A DNA stretch of 64,000 nt from Adhaeretor mobilis (GTDB lineage Bacteria > Planctomycetota > Planctomycetia > Pirellulales > Lacipirellulaceae). The notes below the pieces were generated by a model. That model searched no databases, was not told the DNA's origin, and saw only the letters and a program-made list of their open reading frames with translations. Positions 12,362-21,690 of this stretch are shown one piece after another (within the stretch, counting starts at the first letter, position 1; every line of letters starts with the position of its first letter). The position numbers were made by a program, and so were the translations under genes. The stretch is taken from contig NZ_CP036263.1 in assembly GCF_007741515.1 (NCBI RefSeq), positions 4,823,178-4,887,177 on the forward strand. The letters run 5' to 3'.

Positions 12362-13533
12362 TTGTTCAACTCTTTGGGGCGGGATTTGATAACCGCGGCG
12401 CCCAGCTGATGCTATGGACGGCTGCCCAAAAGCTACGGGAGTTGCACCCGGAAGTCGAAATCGTCGTCGAAGCGATCCGGAGTAGTCCCTCGGAAAGGGC
12501 AAGCTACGACCTCCGAACGCTGTTCCCTTCGCTAGGACTTCCCAAACAGAAAAGGGCCGTTCGACTCGCTTCGACCTACGATCGTCTGAGCCGACTGCTG
12601 CCTACGAAGCTGCATCGCAAGTACGGGCTGGTTCGACGCTGCGACGTGGATGCCTTTATCGACATTTCTGGGTACGCTTTCGGTGACAAATGGACGCTAC
12701 TAAACCTCCGAGAACTCGATGCGAGGCTCTCCGTGTTTGCTCGCAAAGGGAAGCCTCGGATTCTGCTTCCTCAAATGCTTGGCCCCTTCAACGAAGAGCC
12801 GAAGCGGAGGGCGGCGGAGAAGGCTTTCTCAAAAGCGGACCTGATTTATGCCCGCGATCAAACGTCGTTGGAATGCGTACAAGCGCTGGATTGTGGCCCG
12901 GCGGAGATTCAGCTGGCTCCAGACATCACCATCTTTTGCGACGCGAAGAAAACGAAACCACCATTGGATGGGCCTTATGCTTCGCTGGTGCCCAACGCGC
13001 GGATGCTGGATAAGGCGGCCGGCACGTGGGGCGAGAACTACATGGAAGCCCTGGTCCAAGCGGGACAGAAGATTAAGAGTTATGACGTCCAACCGATTGT
13101 TGTCATCCACGATATTGGCCAAAACGACATCAAGCTGGGCTACGAACTGGCAGATCGCTTGGAGATTCCCCGTGAGAGAGTCTATCAACCCGACGATGCG
13201 TTAGAAATCAAGCAGCTTCTTGCTCAGGGCGTGATGACGATTGGTTCGCGGTTTCACGCGCTCGTATCCAGCCTGTCGACCGGAGTTCCTTCGATTGCCT
13301 TGGGTTGGGCGCATAAGTATGAGGCGTTACTCAAGGATTTTGGCCTCCCCGAGCTGTGCTGCCATCACACCGAGGGGCCTGATTGCACGCTGAAGCATAT
13401 TGATCGCTGCATGGACCCAGACCGCCGCGAGCAAGTCGTGCAGACCTTGCAAGCCAGTAAGAAACACATGCGTGCTGAAAATGAGCGGATGTGGAGCCGG
13501 GTCTCCGAGATGCTTCGCGTGAGGTGCAGCTAG
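12358..13533 (+). CDS. Polysaccharide pyruvyl transferase family protein
   Basis: Probably adds a ketal-linked pyruvate or an equivalent group to an exopolysaccharide sugar. Features of the family are the N-terminal GAGFDNRGAQLMLW, the internal ARDQTSLE segment near residue 163, and the C-terminal block IGSRFHALVSSLSTGVPSI near 300, which carries the conserved SRxH motif. At 391 residues it is full length. It is translationally coupled to the nitroreductase-like gene, suggesting that the pair modifies one glycan. No glycosyltransferase lies directly beside it; the nearest are about 10 kb downstream. Confidence 0.85.
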   Translation: MIVQLFGAGFDNRGAQLMLWTAAQKLRELHPEVEIVVEAIRSSPSERASYDLRTLFPSLGLPKQKRAVRLASTYDRLSRLLPTKLHRKYGLVRRCDVDAFIDISGYAFGDKWTLLNLRELDARLSVFARKGKPRILLPQMLGPFNEEPKRRAAEKAFSKADLIYARDQTSLECVQALDCGPAEIQLAPDITIFCDAKKTKPPLDGPYASLVPNARMLDKAAGTWGENYMEALVQAGQKIKSYDVQPIVVIHDIGQNDIKLGYELADRLEIPRERVYQPDDALEIKQLLAQGVMTIGSRFHALVSSLSTGVPSIALGWAHKYEALLKDFGLPELCCHHTEGPDCTLKHIDRCMDPDRREQVVQTLQASKKHMRAENERMWSRVSEMLRVRCS

Positions 13534-14368
13534 CCCTAGGGTATGCGAGGACGTTCTGCCAAGGAGGGGCACGCCAGTGGATGTTGAACTAGCCGAGCAG
13601 CACTGTGTAGGTTGGTTGGTGGGGTGCAACCGCACAACAGTACCAAAACCGTCATAGCAATCGCAGACAAGAGGCGCCTTGGCAATGAGTTACGTCGAAG
13701 AACGTACTCCCATTTTCGAGCTCGTGAAATAGCGCCGTTTTGGAGAGTTTTTTCTAGCCCGGGAGAGTCACTCATTGGCTGCGAAGAAAATGTCGTTCGC
13801 TGCTCAGGACAAAATGACCTGTGTCATGAACCCGGACCATAACCGGGCACAAGAATCCCCCGTGTGCCATCATTTGGACTAGCACTTCTCTGCGGTAGGT
13901 GAATTTACCGCTGCATCCAAGAACAGCTATTTCGAGCTGGCGGGGGATGCAACCTCATGCAATTGGCCGAGCGACGAACTCAGCGAAGTCTGGTGCACCA
14001 CTGCGTCGCAGCACCCAAAACATTGTCACACAGGTGGCCGTGCCTCGAAGTCTGTTTGCCGCGATCCTCGACCGGATTGCACGCTTGGCGATTCCACCTC
14101 CTAGTGTCGCGGTGCCATGCGCCTAATTCAATTGGCCGGTGTAAGCCGCGACTTCAGAGGAAATTGCGCGCCGATGGCGGATTTGAAGCTCAGTGAAGGG
14201 CCACACAACGCCGCTGGTCCATCAAGGAACGAGAAAAATGTTTGAAAAACTCCACGCGCTAGCCGCAGGGGAGGGGCGCTGCGGTTAGAATAAGGGCCGG
14301 AATGCGCCGGGAGCGGTTCCCGGCTGATCTATCTGGGGAATCCCGGTCAAATAAACTTGGGGCAAATC
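13534..14368. other. Long intergenic region before the sulfatase island
   Basis: About 835 bases with no frame that looks coding on either strand. It contains AGCTGGCGGGGGATGCAACC (13935-13954), which recurs with one extra G at 17156-17176 in the next gene-poor stretch. The region may be eroded former coding sequence at the edge of the sulfatase island, but I could not recognise any protein in it. Confidence 0.5.
13935..13954 (+). repeat. Short direct repeat flanking the first sulfatase, copy 1
   Basis: AGCTGGCGGGGGATGCAACC is present here and again, with six instead of five G in the central run, at 17156-17176. The copies bracket the first sulfatase gene and its decayed neighbour. The flanking bases agree poorly. 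Confidence 0.4.
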
Positions 14369-16702
14369 ATGTTCAGATTATCGTTTGTGGTCGTTTTTTC
14401 GGTTCTATGTTCCGGGCTTGCCCATGCTCAGGAAGTGCTCCCACGTCCCGAGGGGCCTTTCACTGGGAAGATAGGACTGACGTACAAGGATTCCGAGGCG
14501 GTGAAACCGGAGCTTAAGGTGCCGGCTACGTTTGGAATAGAAGACGCTCCGAACATTCTCATCGTCCTCATCGATGACTGCGGCTACGGCCAGATGGGAA
14601 CCTTTGGTGGGGCAATTCCGACTCCCACATTTGATCGCGTTGCCAACAATGGTTTGCGTTTTAACCGCTTTCACACAACTGCGCTCTGCTCGCCAACGCG
14701 AGCCGCGCTGCTTTGCGGGCGCAATCATCACTCGGTGGCGAGTGGTGTGATCGGCGAGGCGGGAACCGGCTTTCCCGGTTACTCAGGGATCATTCCCGCA
14801 AGCGCCGGCACCTTTGCCGAGACGCTTCGCGAGTACGGCTATATGAATGCGTGGTTCGGCAAGAACCACAATGTACCCGACTGGGAGACGAGCCTCGTTG
14901 GGCCCTTCGACCGCTGGTCCGAAGGCCTAGGCTTCGATTACTTCTATGGCTTCGTCGGTGGCGACACCGATCAATTCCATCCTGCGTTGGTGGAAGGCAA
15001 GAAACGTATAGAGCCGCCCGAAACCAATGAAGATGGCAGCCCCTATCACTTCACGACCGACATCGCCGACAAGGCGATCCGCATGATGCGGGCCTCGAAA
15101 GCGGTCGCTCCACAGCGTCCCTTCTTCGTTTACTTTGCCACCGGTGCAACGCACGCGCCCCACCAAGTGCCCGAAGAGTGGATCGCCAAATTCAAAGGCA
15201 AATTCGAGGGAGGCTGGGACAAGTACCGCGAAGAGACGTTCGCCCGCCAAAAGAAGATGGGCATCATACCGGCCGATACAAAATTGACTCCTCGGCCCGA
15301 TTCGCTTCCTGCTTGGGACTCGCTCCCCGAGGCCGAGCGCAAAGTCTACGCCCGCATGATGGAGGTGTTCGCCGCGTTTACCGCTCATACCGATCATGAA
15401 GTTGGTCGGTTGGTCGATACGATTGAAGAAATGGGCGAGCTCGACAACACGCTCGTCATCTACATGGCGGGCGACAACGGTTCGAGTGCCGAGGGAGGGA
15501 TCAATGGACTCTTGAATGAAATGACGTTTTTCAACGCCCTGCCGGAATCGCTCGACACCAAACTCGCCGCGTTCGACACGCTCGGCAGCGACAAACACTA
15601 CAACCACTTCCCCGCCGGTTGGGCGTGGGCGATGGACACGCCGTTTCAGTGGACCAAACAAATCGCTAGCCACTTCGGCGGCACTCGCAACGGCATGGCC
15701 ATGTCCTGGCCCAAACGGATTAAGGCGAAAGGCGAGTTACGCGATCAATTCCATCACGTGATCGATATCGCCCCTACGATTCTTGAGGCAGTCGGCGTGG
15801 AAGCACCCGCTCAACTCAATGGCGTTGCGCAGAAGCCGATTGAGGGGGTCAGTATGATTTACACGTTCGACGATGCCGACGCGCCCGACCGCCGCACAAC
15901 GCAGTATTTCGAGATGCTCGGCAACCAAGGGATGTACCACGATGGCTGGATGGCGAGCGCACTTCGGGGCATTCCCTGGGACAGCGAGTCGCCGCCGATC
16001 GATCTGTTGAATATGCCTTGGGAACTTTATCACATCGACAAAGACTTCAGCCAAGCCAACGATCTCGCAAAGCAGAACCCAGAGAAGCTCGACGAGCTCG
16101 TCAAGCTGTTCTTCGCCGAAGGATCCAAATACCAAGTCATGCCACTCGACGGTCGCAAGACAGAGCGATTAAATATCGATAATCGCCCGAGCCTGACACA
16201 AGGGCGGACAAAGTTTACGTATCCGAACCTGCTGCGTCTTCCTGAGGGGGCCTCACCCGACCTGAAGCATAAGAGCCACACGATCTCGGCGAATGTCACG
16301 ATACCCGAAGGAGGCGCCGACGGCATGATCTTCACGCAGGGAGGTCGCTTCGCTGGCTATGGACTTTTTGTAAAGGATGGCAAACTCGTCTATCACTACA
16401 ATTTGGCCGGTGTCGAGCGATTTAATATCGCTTCAGACAAGAAGATTCCTACGGGTGAAGTCGAGATCAAGGCCGTCTATAAGACCGACGCCGACAAGGC
16501 TTTCGCTGGCGCCGACGTGACACTGTTCGCCAATGGCGAGAAGATCGCCAAGGGCCGGGTCGAGAAGAGTATTCCTAATCGCGTGACTCTCGACGAAACG
16601 CTCGACATCGGCTTCGACACCGGCACGCCGGTGGCCGACGTTTACGAAATGCCTTTCAAATTTGAAGGCCAATTGGATTCCGTGACCATTGAACTTGAGT
16701 GA
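14369..16702 (+). CDS. Secreted arylsulfatase (type I, formylglycine-dependent)
   Basis: Hydrolyses sulfate esters, probably in the periplasm or outside the cell. The ATG at 14369 starts a good signal peptide (FRLSFVVVFSVLCSGLAHA); an upstream TTG at 14357 in frame would add four residues and is less likely. Metal-binding IDDCGYG lies near residue 72. CSPTR at 107-111 is the CxPxR site whose cysteine becomes formylglycine, followed by GRNHH. The C-terminal ~170 residues form a beta-rich domain (IFTQGGRFAGYGLFVKDG). The protein is a clear paralogue of the sulfatase at 19049-21532. Its sulfated substrate, perhaps a marine polysaccharide, is not known. Confidence 0.95.
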   Translation: MFRLSFVVVFSVLCSGLAHAQEVLPRPEGPFTGKIGLTYKDSEAVKPELKVPATFGIEDAPNILIVLIDDCGYGQMGTFGGAIPTPTFDRVANNGLRFNRFHTTALCSPTRAALLCGRNHHSVASGVIGEAGTGFPGYSGIIPASAGTFAETLREYGYMNAWFGKNHNVPDWETSLVGPFDRWSEGLGFDYFYGFVGGDTDQFHPALVEGKKRIEPPETNEDGSPYHFTTDIADKAIRMMRASKAVAPQRPFFVYFATGATHAPHQVPEEWIAKFKGKFEGGWDKYREETFARQKKMGIIPADTKLTPRPDSLPAWDSLPEAERKVYARMMEVFAAFTAHTDHEVGRLVDTIEEMGELDNTLVIYMAGDNGSSAEGGINGLLNEMTFFNALPESLDTKLAAFDTLGSDKHYNHFPAGWAWAMDTPFQWTKQIASHFGGTRNGMAMSWPKRIKAKGELRDQFHHVIDIAPTILEAVGVEAPAQLNGVAQKPIEGVSMIYTFDDADAPDRRTTQYFEMLGNQGMYHDGWMASALRGIPWDSESPPIDLLNMPWELYHIDKDFSQANDLAKQNPEKLDELVKLFFAEGSKYQVMPLDGRKTERLNIDNRPSLTQGRTKFTYPNLLRLPEGASPDLKHKSHTISANVTIPEGGADGMIFTQGGRFAGYGLFVKDGKLVYHYNLAGVERFNIASDKKIPTGEVEIKAVYKTDADKAFAGADVTLFANGEKIAKGRVEKSIPNRVTLDETLDIGFDTGTPVADVYEMPFKFEGQLDSVTIELE

Positions 16703-16720
16703 GAGAGGTAGGTAGCCGGT

Positions 16721-17089
16721 ATATCCAAGACAATTTTATTCTTGGTGATCGCCGTCGGGCTTTTTCGGTCACTGCAGCGGATGGTCAGTCGTTTGATCGC
16801 TCGGTTCGTCATGCAGAAAATTTCGAACCATCCATTCCATATGCGGAACAACATCAGGCTGCCGAGGCCAAACTGGCAGCACTGAAGCAGAAGCATGGCA
16901 AGCGGCTTAACATCGTGTGGATCTTGGTCGACGACATGGGCATGGCGACCCAGGCTGCTACGGCGGTGGCGCAGTAATCGGCGCGGCAACGCCCAACATC
17001 GACCGGCTGGCGGCTGGTGGAGTGTCGACCGATTCAAGTTCGGACAATTTCGAAGTGCCTCAGGTTGGACCAACACTAGCGGCCTAGCG
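16721..17089 (+). pseudogene. Decayed sulfatase N-terminus (lost start, two frameshifts)
   Basis: Three frames must be joined to read it. Frame A, from an ATA at 16721 where an ATG is expected, gives a signal peptide (SKTILFLVIAVGLF). Frame B continues with TAADGQSFDRSV through KRLNIVWILVDDMGM, the first sulfatase metal motif. Frame C, one base off from about 16943, resumes with GDPGCYGGGAVIGAATPNID and RLAAGG, the stretch that follows that motif in intact sulfatases. The frame then drifts and stops at TAG near 17087. The CxPxR active site and everything after it are absent. It lies directly behind the intact sulfatase gene. Confidence 0.85.
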
Positions 17090-17155
17090 GCTCTAGCTAC
17101 TCTCAGAGGTCTTGCCCGAAATTGTACACCACAGCGCCTTGCAGAAATCTCTTCT

Positions 17156-17176
17156 AGCTGGCGGGGGGATGCAACC
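17156..17176 (+). repeat. Short direct repeat flanking the first sulfatase, copy 2
   Basis: AGCTGGCGGGGGGATGCAACC, the partner of the copy at 13935-13954, in a non-coding stretch between the decayed sulfatase and the DUF1254 gene (17090-17400). Nothing else was recognised in that stretch. Confidence 0.4.
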
Positions 17177-17400
17177 GCTGCAGGCGGGTCAGCCGTCGAC
17201 ACCGTCCGAACTTACTTGCCAATAGGCATGAAGAGCGACTGGCCGTCCTAAGACGCCCTTGCTGTAGAACGACATATATTAGCTGGCCGAGACATGCGTT
17301 TCCGCGACGAAGTATCGACAACTGAGAGTGCGTGACCTAAGATTGTACACTCGCCGTGATCGCCCTTCCCGCTCATTGCACTCAATCCAGAACTTGCAGC

Positions 17401-18957
17401 ATGACCAGCCGACTAGCCGTTCGTCTTTGCGTGGTCGCTTGGCTCCTTATGGGAGTCGTGGGCTCAGTTGGCACGTACGCCGAGCAGCCGACCCCCGGCT
17501 ACAACGAAGAGATCCCGGCCGAAATCATGACGCCCGATAAGGTCGAGACCAGCATCGGTCCCCTCAACTTCGACGATGGCATCCCCGATGCCGAGACCAC
17601 GCGGAAACTCTACGACAATCTCGACACACTCCGTGCGGTCGAGACCTTCCTCAATTTCATTCCCGCTACCTCCATCGAAGGACTGCGCCTCGGCCAGATC
17701 GCCCAGGGAGCGACCGAATGCAACCAGATAATCCTTTTCCAGAACCTGCTGGATTCCACTCCCTTGTTCCTCACCGGCAACACGGACACCGTCTATTGCC
17801 TCGGCTTACTCGATCTTGAAAAAGACGGACCGACCGTGGTCGAGATCCCGCCCGGCTGCGGACCAGGCACCTGTGATGATGCCTTCTTCCGCTTCGTCAT
17901 CGACATGGGGCTTCCAGGACCCGATCGAGGCCAAGGAGGGAAGTATCTCATCGTCCCTCCCGGCTACGAGGGCGAGCTGCCCAAGGACAAGAAGGACGGC
18001 GGTGACTACTACGTCGCCCATTCGCGGAGCTATGTGAACTGGGTGCCGCTGCGCGGATTCCTTGTCGACGGCAAACCCGACGCCGCCGTGAAGATGTTCC
18101 AGGATGGCGTCAAAATCTACCCACTGAGCAAGGCCGACAACCCTCCGGCCATGGAGTTCATCGACAGCTCGGGGGATTATTTCAACACGATCCACGCCAA
18201 CAACGACGAGTTCTATAAGGAACTGAATACGGTCATCCAGCGGGAACCCGTCGACTTCATCAGCCCGGAACTCCGTGGCATCGCCGCCTCTATCGGCATC
18301 GTCAAAGGCAAGGAATTCGCTCCCGACGAACGGATGCAGAAGATCCTGACCGACGCGGTGGCCATCGCCAACGGCACCGCCCGCGCGATCGCCTTCCGCA
18401 ACCGCGATCCGCGTGCCAAGATCTACGAAGACGGGGCTTGGACGACCGCCTTCATCGGCGGCGACTATCGCTGGCTCGACGGCAATGGCATGAGAGGCCG
18501 CGACCTCGATGCCCGCACCAACTTCTTCTACATTGCCACAGTGAACACCCCCGCGATGGCCTTGAAGATGGTCGGCAAGGGCTCGCAGTACGCGCTCGCA
18601 TACGTGGATAAGGATGGAAACTCGCTTGATGGCTCGAAAAACTACAAGCTCCACATTCCGGCGAATGTCCCGGCCAGGAACTTCTGGTCGGTCGTCGTCT
18701 ACGATCCGCAGACCCGCTCCGAGCTCCAGACTAGCCAGCCCTTCCCCAGCAAGAACAACAAGCGTGATCAACTCATCGAGAACGCCGACGGCTCGGTCGA
18801 CCTCTACTTCGGCCCCAAGGCTCCCGAGGGCAAGGAAGCCAACTGGGTCGCTACCGAACCGAGCAAGGGCTGGTTCGGCTGCCTCCGCCTCTACGGCCCG
18901 CTCGAACCCTGGTTCGACCAGACCTGGCGCCCCGGCGAGATCGAGCTGGTGAAATGA
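17401..18957 (+). CDS. Secreted DUF1254/DUF1214 protein
   Basis: The 518-residue product from ATG 17401 begins with a signal peptide (LAVRLCVVAWLLMGVVGSVG). An in-frame GTG at 17356 gives a poorer start. The N-terminal part (DTLRAVETFLNFIPA and NTDTVYCLGLLDLEKDGPTVVEIPP) matches the DUF1254 domain and the C-terminal part (KNYKLHIPANVPARNFWSVVVYD, cut here to its core VPARNFWSVVVYD) matches DUF1214. The biochemical role of the pair is unknown to me. Codons end mostly in G or C, more than in the genes before 14 kb. A scrap of a second copy of its C-terminus lies at 22552-22696. The gene probably belongs with the sulfatase 90 bases downstream. Confidence 0.9.
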   Translation: MTSRLAVRLCVVAWLLMGVVGSVGTYAEQPTPGYNEEIPAEIMTPDKVETSIGPLNFDDGIPDAETTRKLYDNLDTLRAVETFLNFIPATSIEGLRLGQIAQGATECNQIILFQNLLDSTPLFLTGNTDTVYCLGLLDLEKDGPTVVEIPPGCGPGTCDDAFFRFVIDMGLPGPDRGQGGKYLIVPPGYEGELPKDKKDGGDYYVAHSRSYVNWVPLRGFLVDGKPDAAVKMFQDGVKIYPLSKADNPPAMEFIDSSGDYFNTIHANNDEFYKELNTVIQREPVDFISPELRGIAASIGIVKGKEFAPDERMQKILTDAVAIANGTARAIAFRNRDPRAKIYEDGAWTTAFIGGDYRWLDGNGMRGRDLDARTNFFYIATVNTPAMALKMVGKGSQYALAYVDKDGNSLDGSKNYKLHIPANVPARNFWSVVVYDPQTRSELQTSQPFPSKNNKRDQLIENADGSVDLYFGPKAPEGKEANWVATEPSKGWFGCLRLYGPLEPWFDQTWRPGEIELVK

Positions 18958-19048
18958 TTCAAAGATCTAAACACTGAACAACCATCATCCGGAATTCATC
19001 ATCCGCAGAATGGCATACACCTTTTTAAACCAATAAACCAAACATACC

Positions 19049-21532
19049 ATGAAGCGAATACATACCCATCTGCTCGGCAGGCTCTGGCTCGCGGCCTTGC
19101 TTTCCGCCAATTCCGCCTTCGCGGTCGATACCACCGGCACTCCCGGCTCGCCGGATGCCACCACCTCCGTCCCCGGCGACCAGCTTCCCGCTCCGGCTCC
19201 AAGGTTCGGCGGCGAAATCAAGGAAACCGTCGATGAATCCAAGACCTGGTGGCCACCACGCGTCGTGCCGCCCGAGGGTGCTCCCAACATTCTGCTTGTC
19301 CTCATCGACGACTCCGGATTCGGCACCTCGAGCACTTTCGGAGGTGTGATCCCCAGCCCGACTCTGGACAAGCTCGCGGCCAACGGCCTGCGCTATACGG
19401 CGATGCACAACGCCGCACTGTGCTCCCCGACGCGCGCCGCGTTGATCAGCGGTCGCAATCACCACACCATGGGCTTCGGCGTGATCTCCGAGGCGTCCAC
19501 CGGGTTCCCGGGCTATAACTCCATCATCACGCCGGACAGGGCGACGATTGGACGCATTCTTCAGGACAACGGCTTCGCGACCTCGTGGTTCGGCAAGAAC
19601 CACAACACGCCGCCGTGGGTCGCGACCGATGTTGGACCGTTCGACCAATGGCCATCGGGTTACGGGTTTGAATATTTCTACGGTTTCCCGGTGGGCGAGA
19701 CCAACCAGTGGGCCCCTTATCTCTTCCGCAATCACACTGCAATCTTCCCGTGGAAGGGCCAGCCCGAGGGCGACTGGAACCTGACCACCGCGATGGCCGA
19801 CGAGGCAATCGACTACTTGCGCCGGACGGACGCGACGCACCCCGACAAACCGTTCCTGCTCTATTACGCGCCGGGAGGCACCCATTCACCCCACCACCCG
19901 TCGAAGGAATGGGTCGACAAGATCAGCGCGTTGAAACTCTTCGACGACGGTTGGAACAAACTGCGGGAGACGATCTTCGCCAACCAGAAGGAGCTCGGTG
20001 TCATTCCAGCCGACGCCAAGCTGACGCCATGGCCCAAGGGATCGCCGGCCAACTTGAAGGATTGGGAGGAGCTGTCGGCCGATGAGAAGAAGCTGTTCAT
20101 CAAACAGGCGGACGTGTTCGCCGCCTACCACGCCTACACTGACCACGAGACCGGTCGGGTGATCGACGAGATCGAGCGCCAGGGCAAACTCGACAACACG
20201 CTGATCATCTGGCTGCAGGGCGACAACGGCAACAGCGCCGAGGGCACCACGGTCGGCACCCCGAACGACTACGCGGCGTACAATGGCGTCGACATCCCGG
20301 TGGACGTTCAGTTGGCCGATTTCTATGACAATTGGGGAGGTCCTGAGACGACCCCGCATATGGCGGTCGCCTGGACCTGGGCTTTCGATACCCCTTACAA
20401 GTGGACGAAGCAGGTTGCGTCGTATCTTGGCGGAAATCGGACCGGCGCGGTGATCTCCTGGCCGGCGCGGATCAAGGACAAGGGCGGCATCCGCAATCAG
20501 TTCCACCACGTGGTCGACGTCGTGCCGACGATCCTCGAGGCGACCGGAATCCCCGCACCCGAGTCTGTGGACGGCATTGAGCAGCACCCGATCGAGGGCG
20601 TGAGCATGGCCTACACCTTTGACGCGAAGAACGCCGACGTACCGTCGACGCACAATACGCAATACTTCGAGATGATCGGCCAGCGGGCGATCTATCACGA
20701 CGGCTGGTACGCCAACACGAAGGTGGTAGTCGCGCCATGGGACAACAACCCGGGCATCAAGGTGCCGGACGTGCTCGACTACGAGTGGGAACTCTACGAC
20801 CTCACGACGGACTGGACTCAGTTCGAGGACGTTTCCGCGAAGCACCCTGACAAGCTCAAGGAACTGCAGGCGGTCTTCGTTGAGGAAGCGGAAAAGTACA
20901 ATGTGTTCCCCCTCAACAATGAGGGATTCCAGCGCTTCTTGCGGCCGCGGCCGAGCGGCTCGCCCGGCGTCACCGAGTTCAGTTATATCGCGCCGATCTC
21001 GATCGCGCTCGGTGCGATGCCGCCCTACCTCAACCGGGACTACACGGTTACTGCCGACATCGACATTCCGGAGGCCGGCGCCGAGGGCATGCTGATCACC
21101 GAGGGTGGCCGTTTCAACGGCTGGGGGCTCTATCTACTGAAGGGCAAACCGGTCTTCACCTACAACATGCTTGACCTGGACCGCTTCCGTTGGGAGAGCA
21201 AGGAGGCGCTTCCTCCCGGCCAACACACCGTGGTGTTCGACTTCAAGTATGATGGCCCGGGGCTCGGCAAGGGTGGAACCGGCGTACTGAGCGTCGATGG
21301 CGTCGAGGTAGCGAAAAAGACGATTCCCCACACCGTGCCCGCCGTCGAGATCATGGACGAGTGGATGGACGTCGGTTTTGACACCCGCACCGGCGTGGAT
21401 GATAGCGACTATCAAGTGCCGTTCACCTTCACCGGCAAGATCAACAAGATTACCTTCAAGCCAGGTCCACCGGAGATGACCGAGGAGCAGATGAAGAAGG
21501 CCTCAGAGATGAGGGCCAAGCCGAACGACTGA
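19049..21532 (+). CDS. Secreted arylsulfatase, second copy
   Basis: An 827-residue formylglycine-dependent sulfatase with a signal peptide (LGRLWLAALLSANSAFA), metal motif LIDDSGFG near residue 90, CSPTR at 125-129 with the modified cysteine, and GRNHH after it. The C-terminal beta-rich domain (LITEGGRFNGWGLYLLKG) is the same as in the sulfatase at 14369-16702, and the two align along their length. Codon choice is strongly G/C-ending, unlike the first copy, so they may have different histories. The gene follows the DUF1254 gene on the same strand after an AT-richer 91-base leader. Confidence 0.95.
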   Translation: MKRIHTHLLGRLWLAALLSANSAFAVDTTGTPGSPDATTSVPGDQLPAPAPRFGGEIKETVDESKTWWPPRVVPPEGAPNILLVLIDDSGFGTSSTFGGVIPSPTLDKLAANGLRYTAMHNAALCSPTRAALISGRNHHTMGFGVISEASTGFPGYNSIITPDRATIGRILQDNGFATSWFGKNHNTPPWVATDVGPFDQWPSGYGFEYFYGFPVGETNQWAPYLFRNHTAIFPWKGQPEGDWNLTTAMADEAIDYLRRTDATHPDKPFLLYYAPGGTHSPHHPSKEWVDKISALKLFDDGWNKLRETIFANQKELGVIPADAKLTPWPKGSPANLKDWEELSADEKKLFIKQADVFAAYHAYTDHETGRVIDEIERQGKLDNTLIIWLQGDNGNSAEGTTVGTPNDYAAYNGVDIPVDVQLADFYDNWGGPETTPHMAVAWTWAFDTPYKWTKQVASYLGGNRTGAVISWPARIKDKGGIRNQFHHVVDVVPTILEATGIPAPESVDGIEQHPIEGVSMAYTFDAKNADVPSTHNTQYFEMIGQRAIYHDGWYANTKVVVAPWDNNPGIKVPDVLDYEWELYDLTTDWTQFEDVSAKHPDKLKELQAVFVEEAEKYNVFPLNNEGFQRFLRPRPSGSPGVTEFSYIAPISIALGAMPPYLNRDYTVTADIDIPEAGAEGMLITEGGRFNGWGLYLLKGKPVFTYNMLDLDRFRWESKEALPPGQHTVVFDFKYDGPGLGKGGTGVLSVDGVEVAKKTIPHTVPAVEIMDEWMDVGFDTRTGVDDSDYQVPFTFTGKINKITFKPGPPEMTEEQMKKASEMRAKPND

Positions 21533-21690
21533 CCCGTCACTTCGGTTGCAAAGTAGTCGGGTCTGCTCTCGCCAGGGTGGGTCCGCGCACTCAGAATCGA
21601 ATCAATTCCAAGTAGAAAACGAGAACTATGAGAACACACAATGAAAATGAAATGACAGCGTAAGCACCGGTATCCGCATCGCGGAAGGCT

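Noticed and set aside
14927..15673. Minus-strand open frame (248 codons) within the first sulfatase
   Set aside because: Antisense of a well-supported gene; no motif or ribosome binding site.
17806..18771. Long minus-strand open frame (321 codons) opposite the DUF1254 gene
   Set aside because: It is the antisense of a G/C-ending-codon gene, with Arg/Val/Gly-rich composition and no motif. The plus-strand gene explains the DNA fully.
19886..20845. Long minus-strand open frame (319 codons) opposite the second sulfatase
   Set aside because: Antisense shadow of a G/C-rich gene; the sulfatase on the plus strand has clear family motifs.
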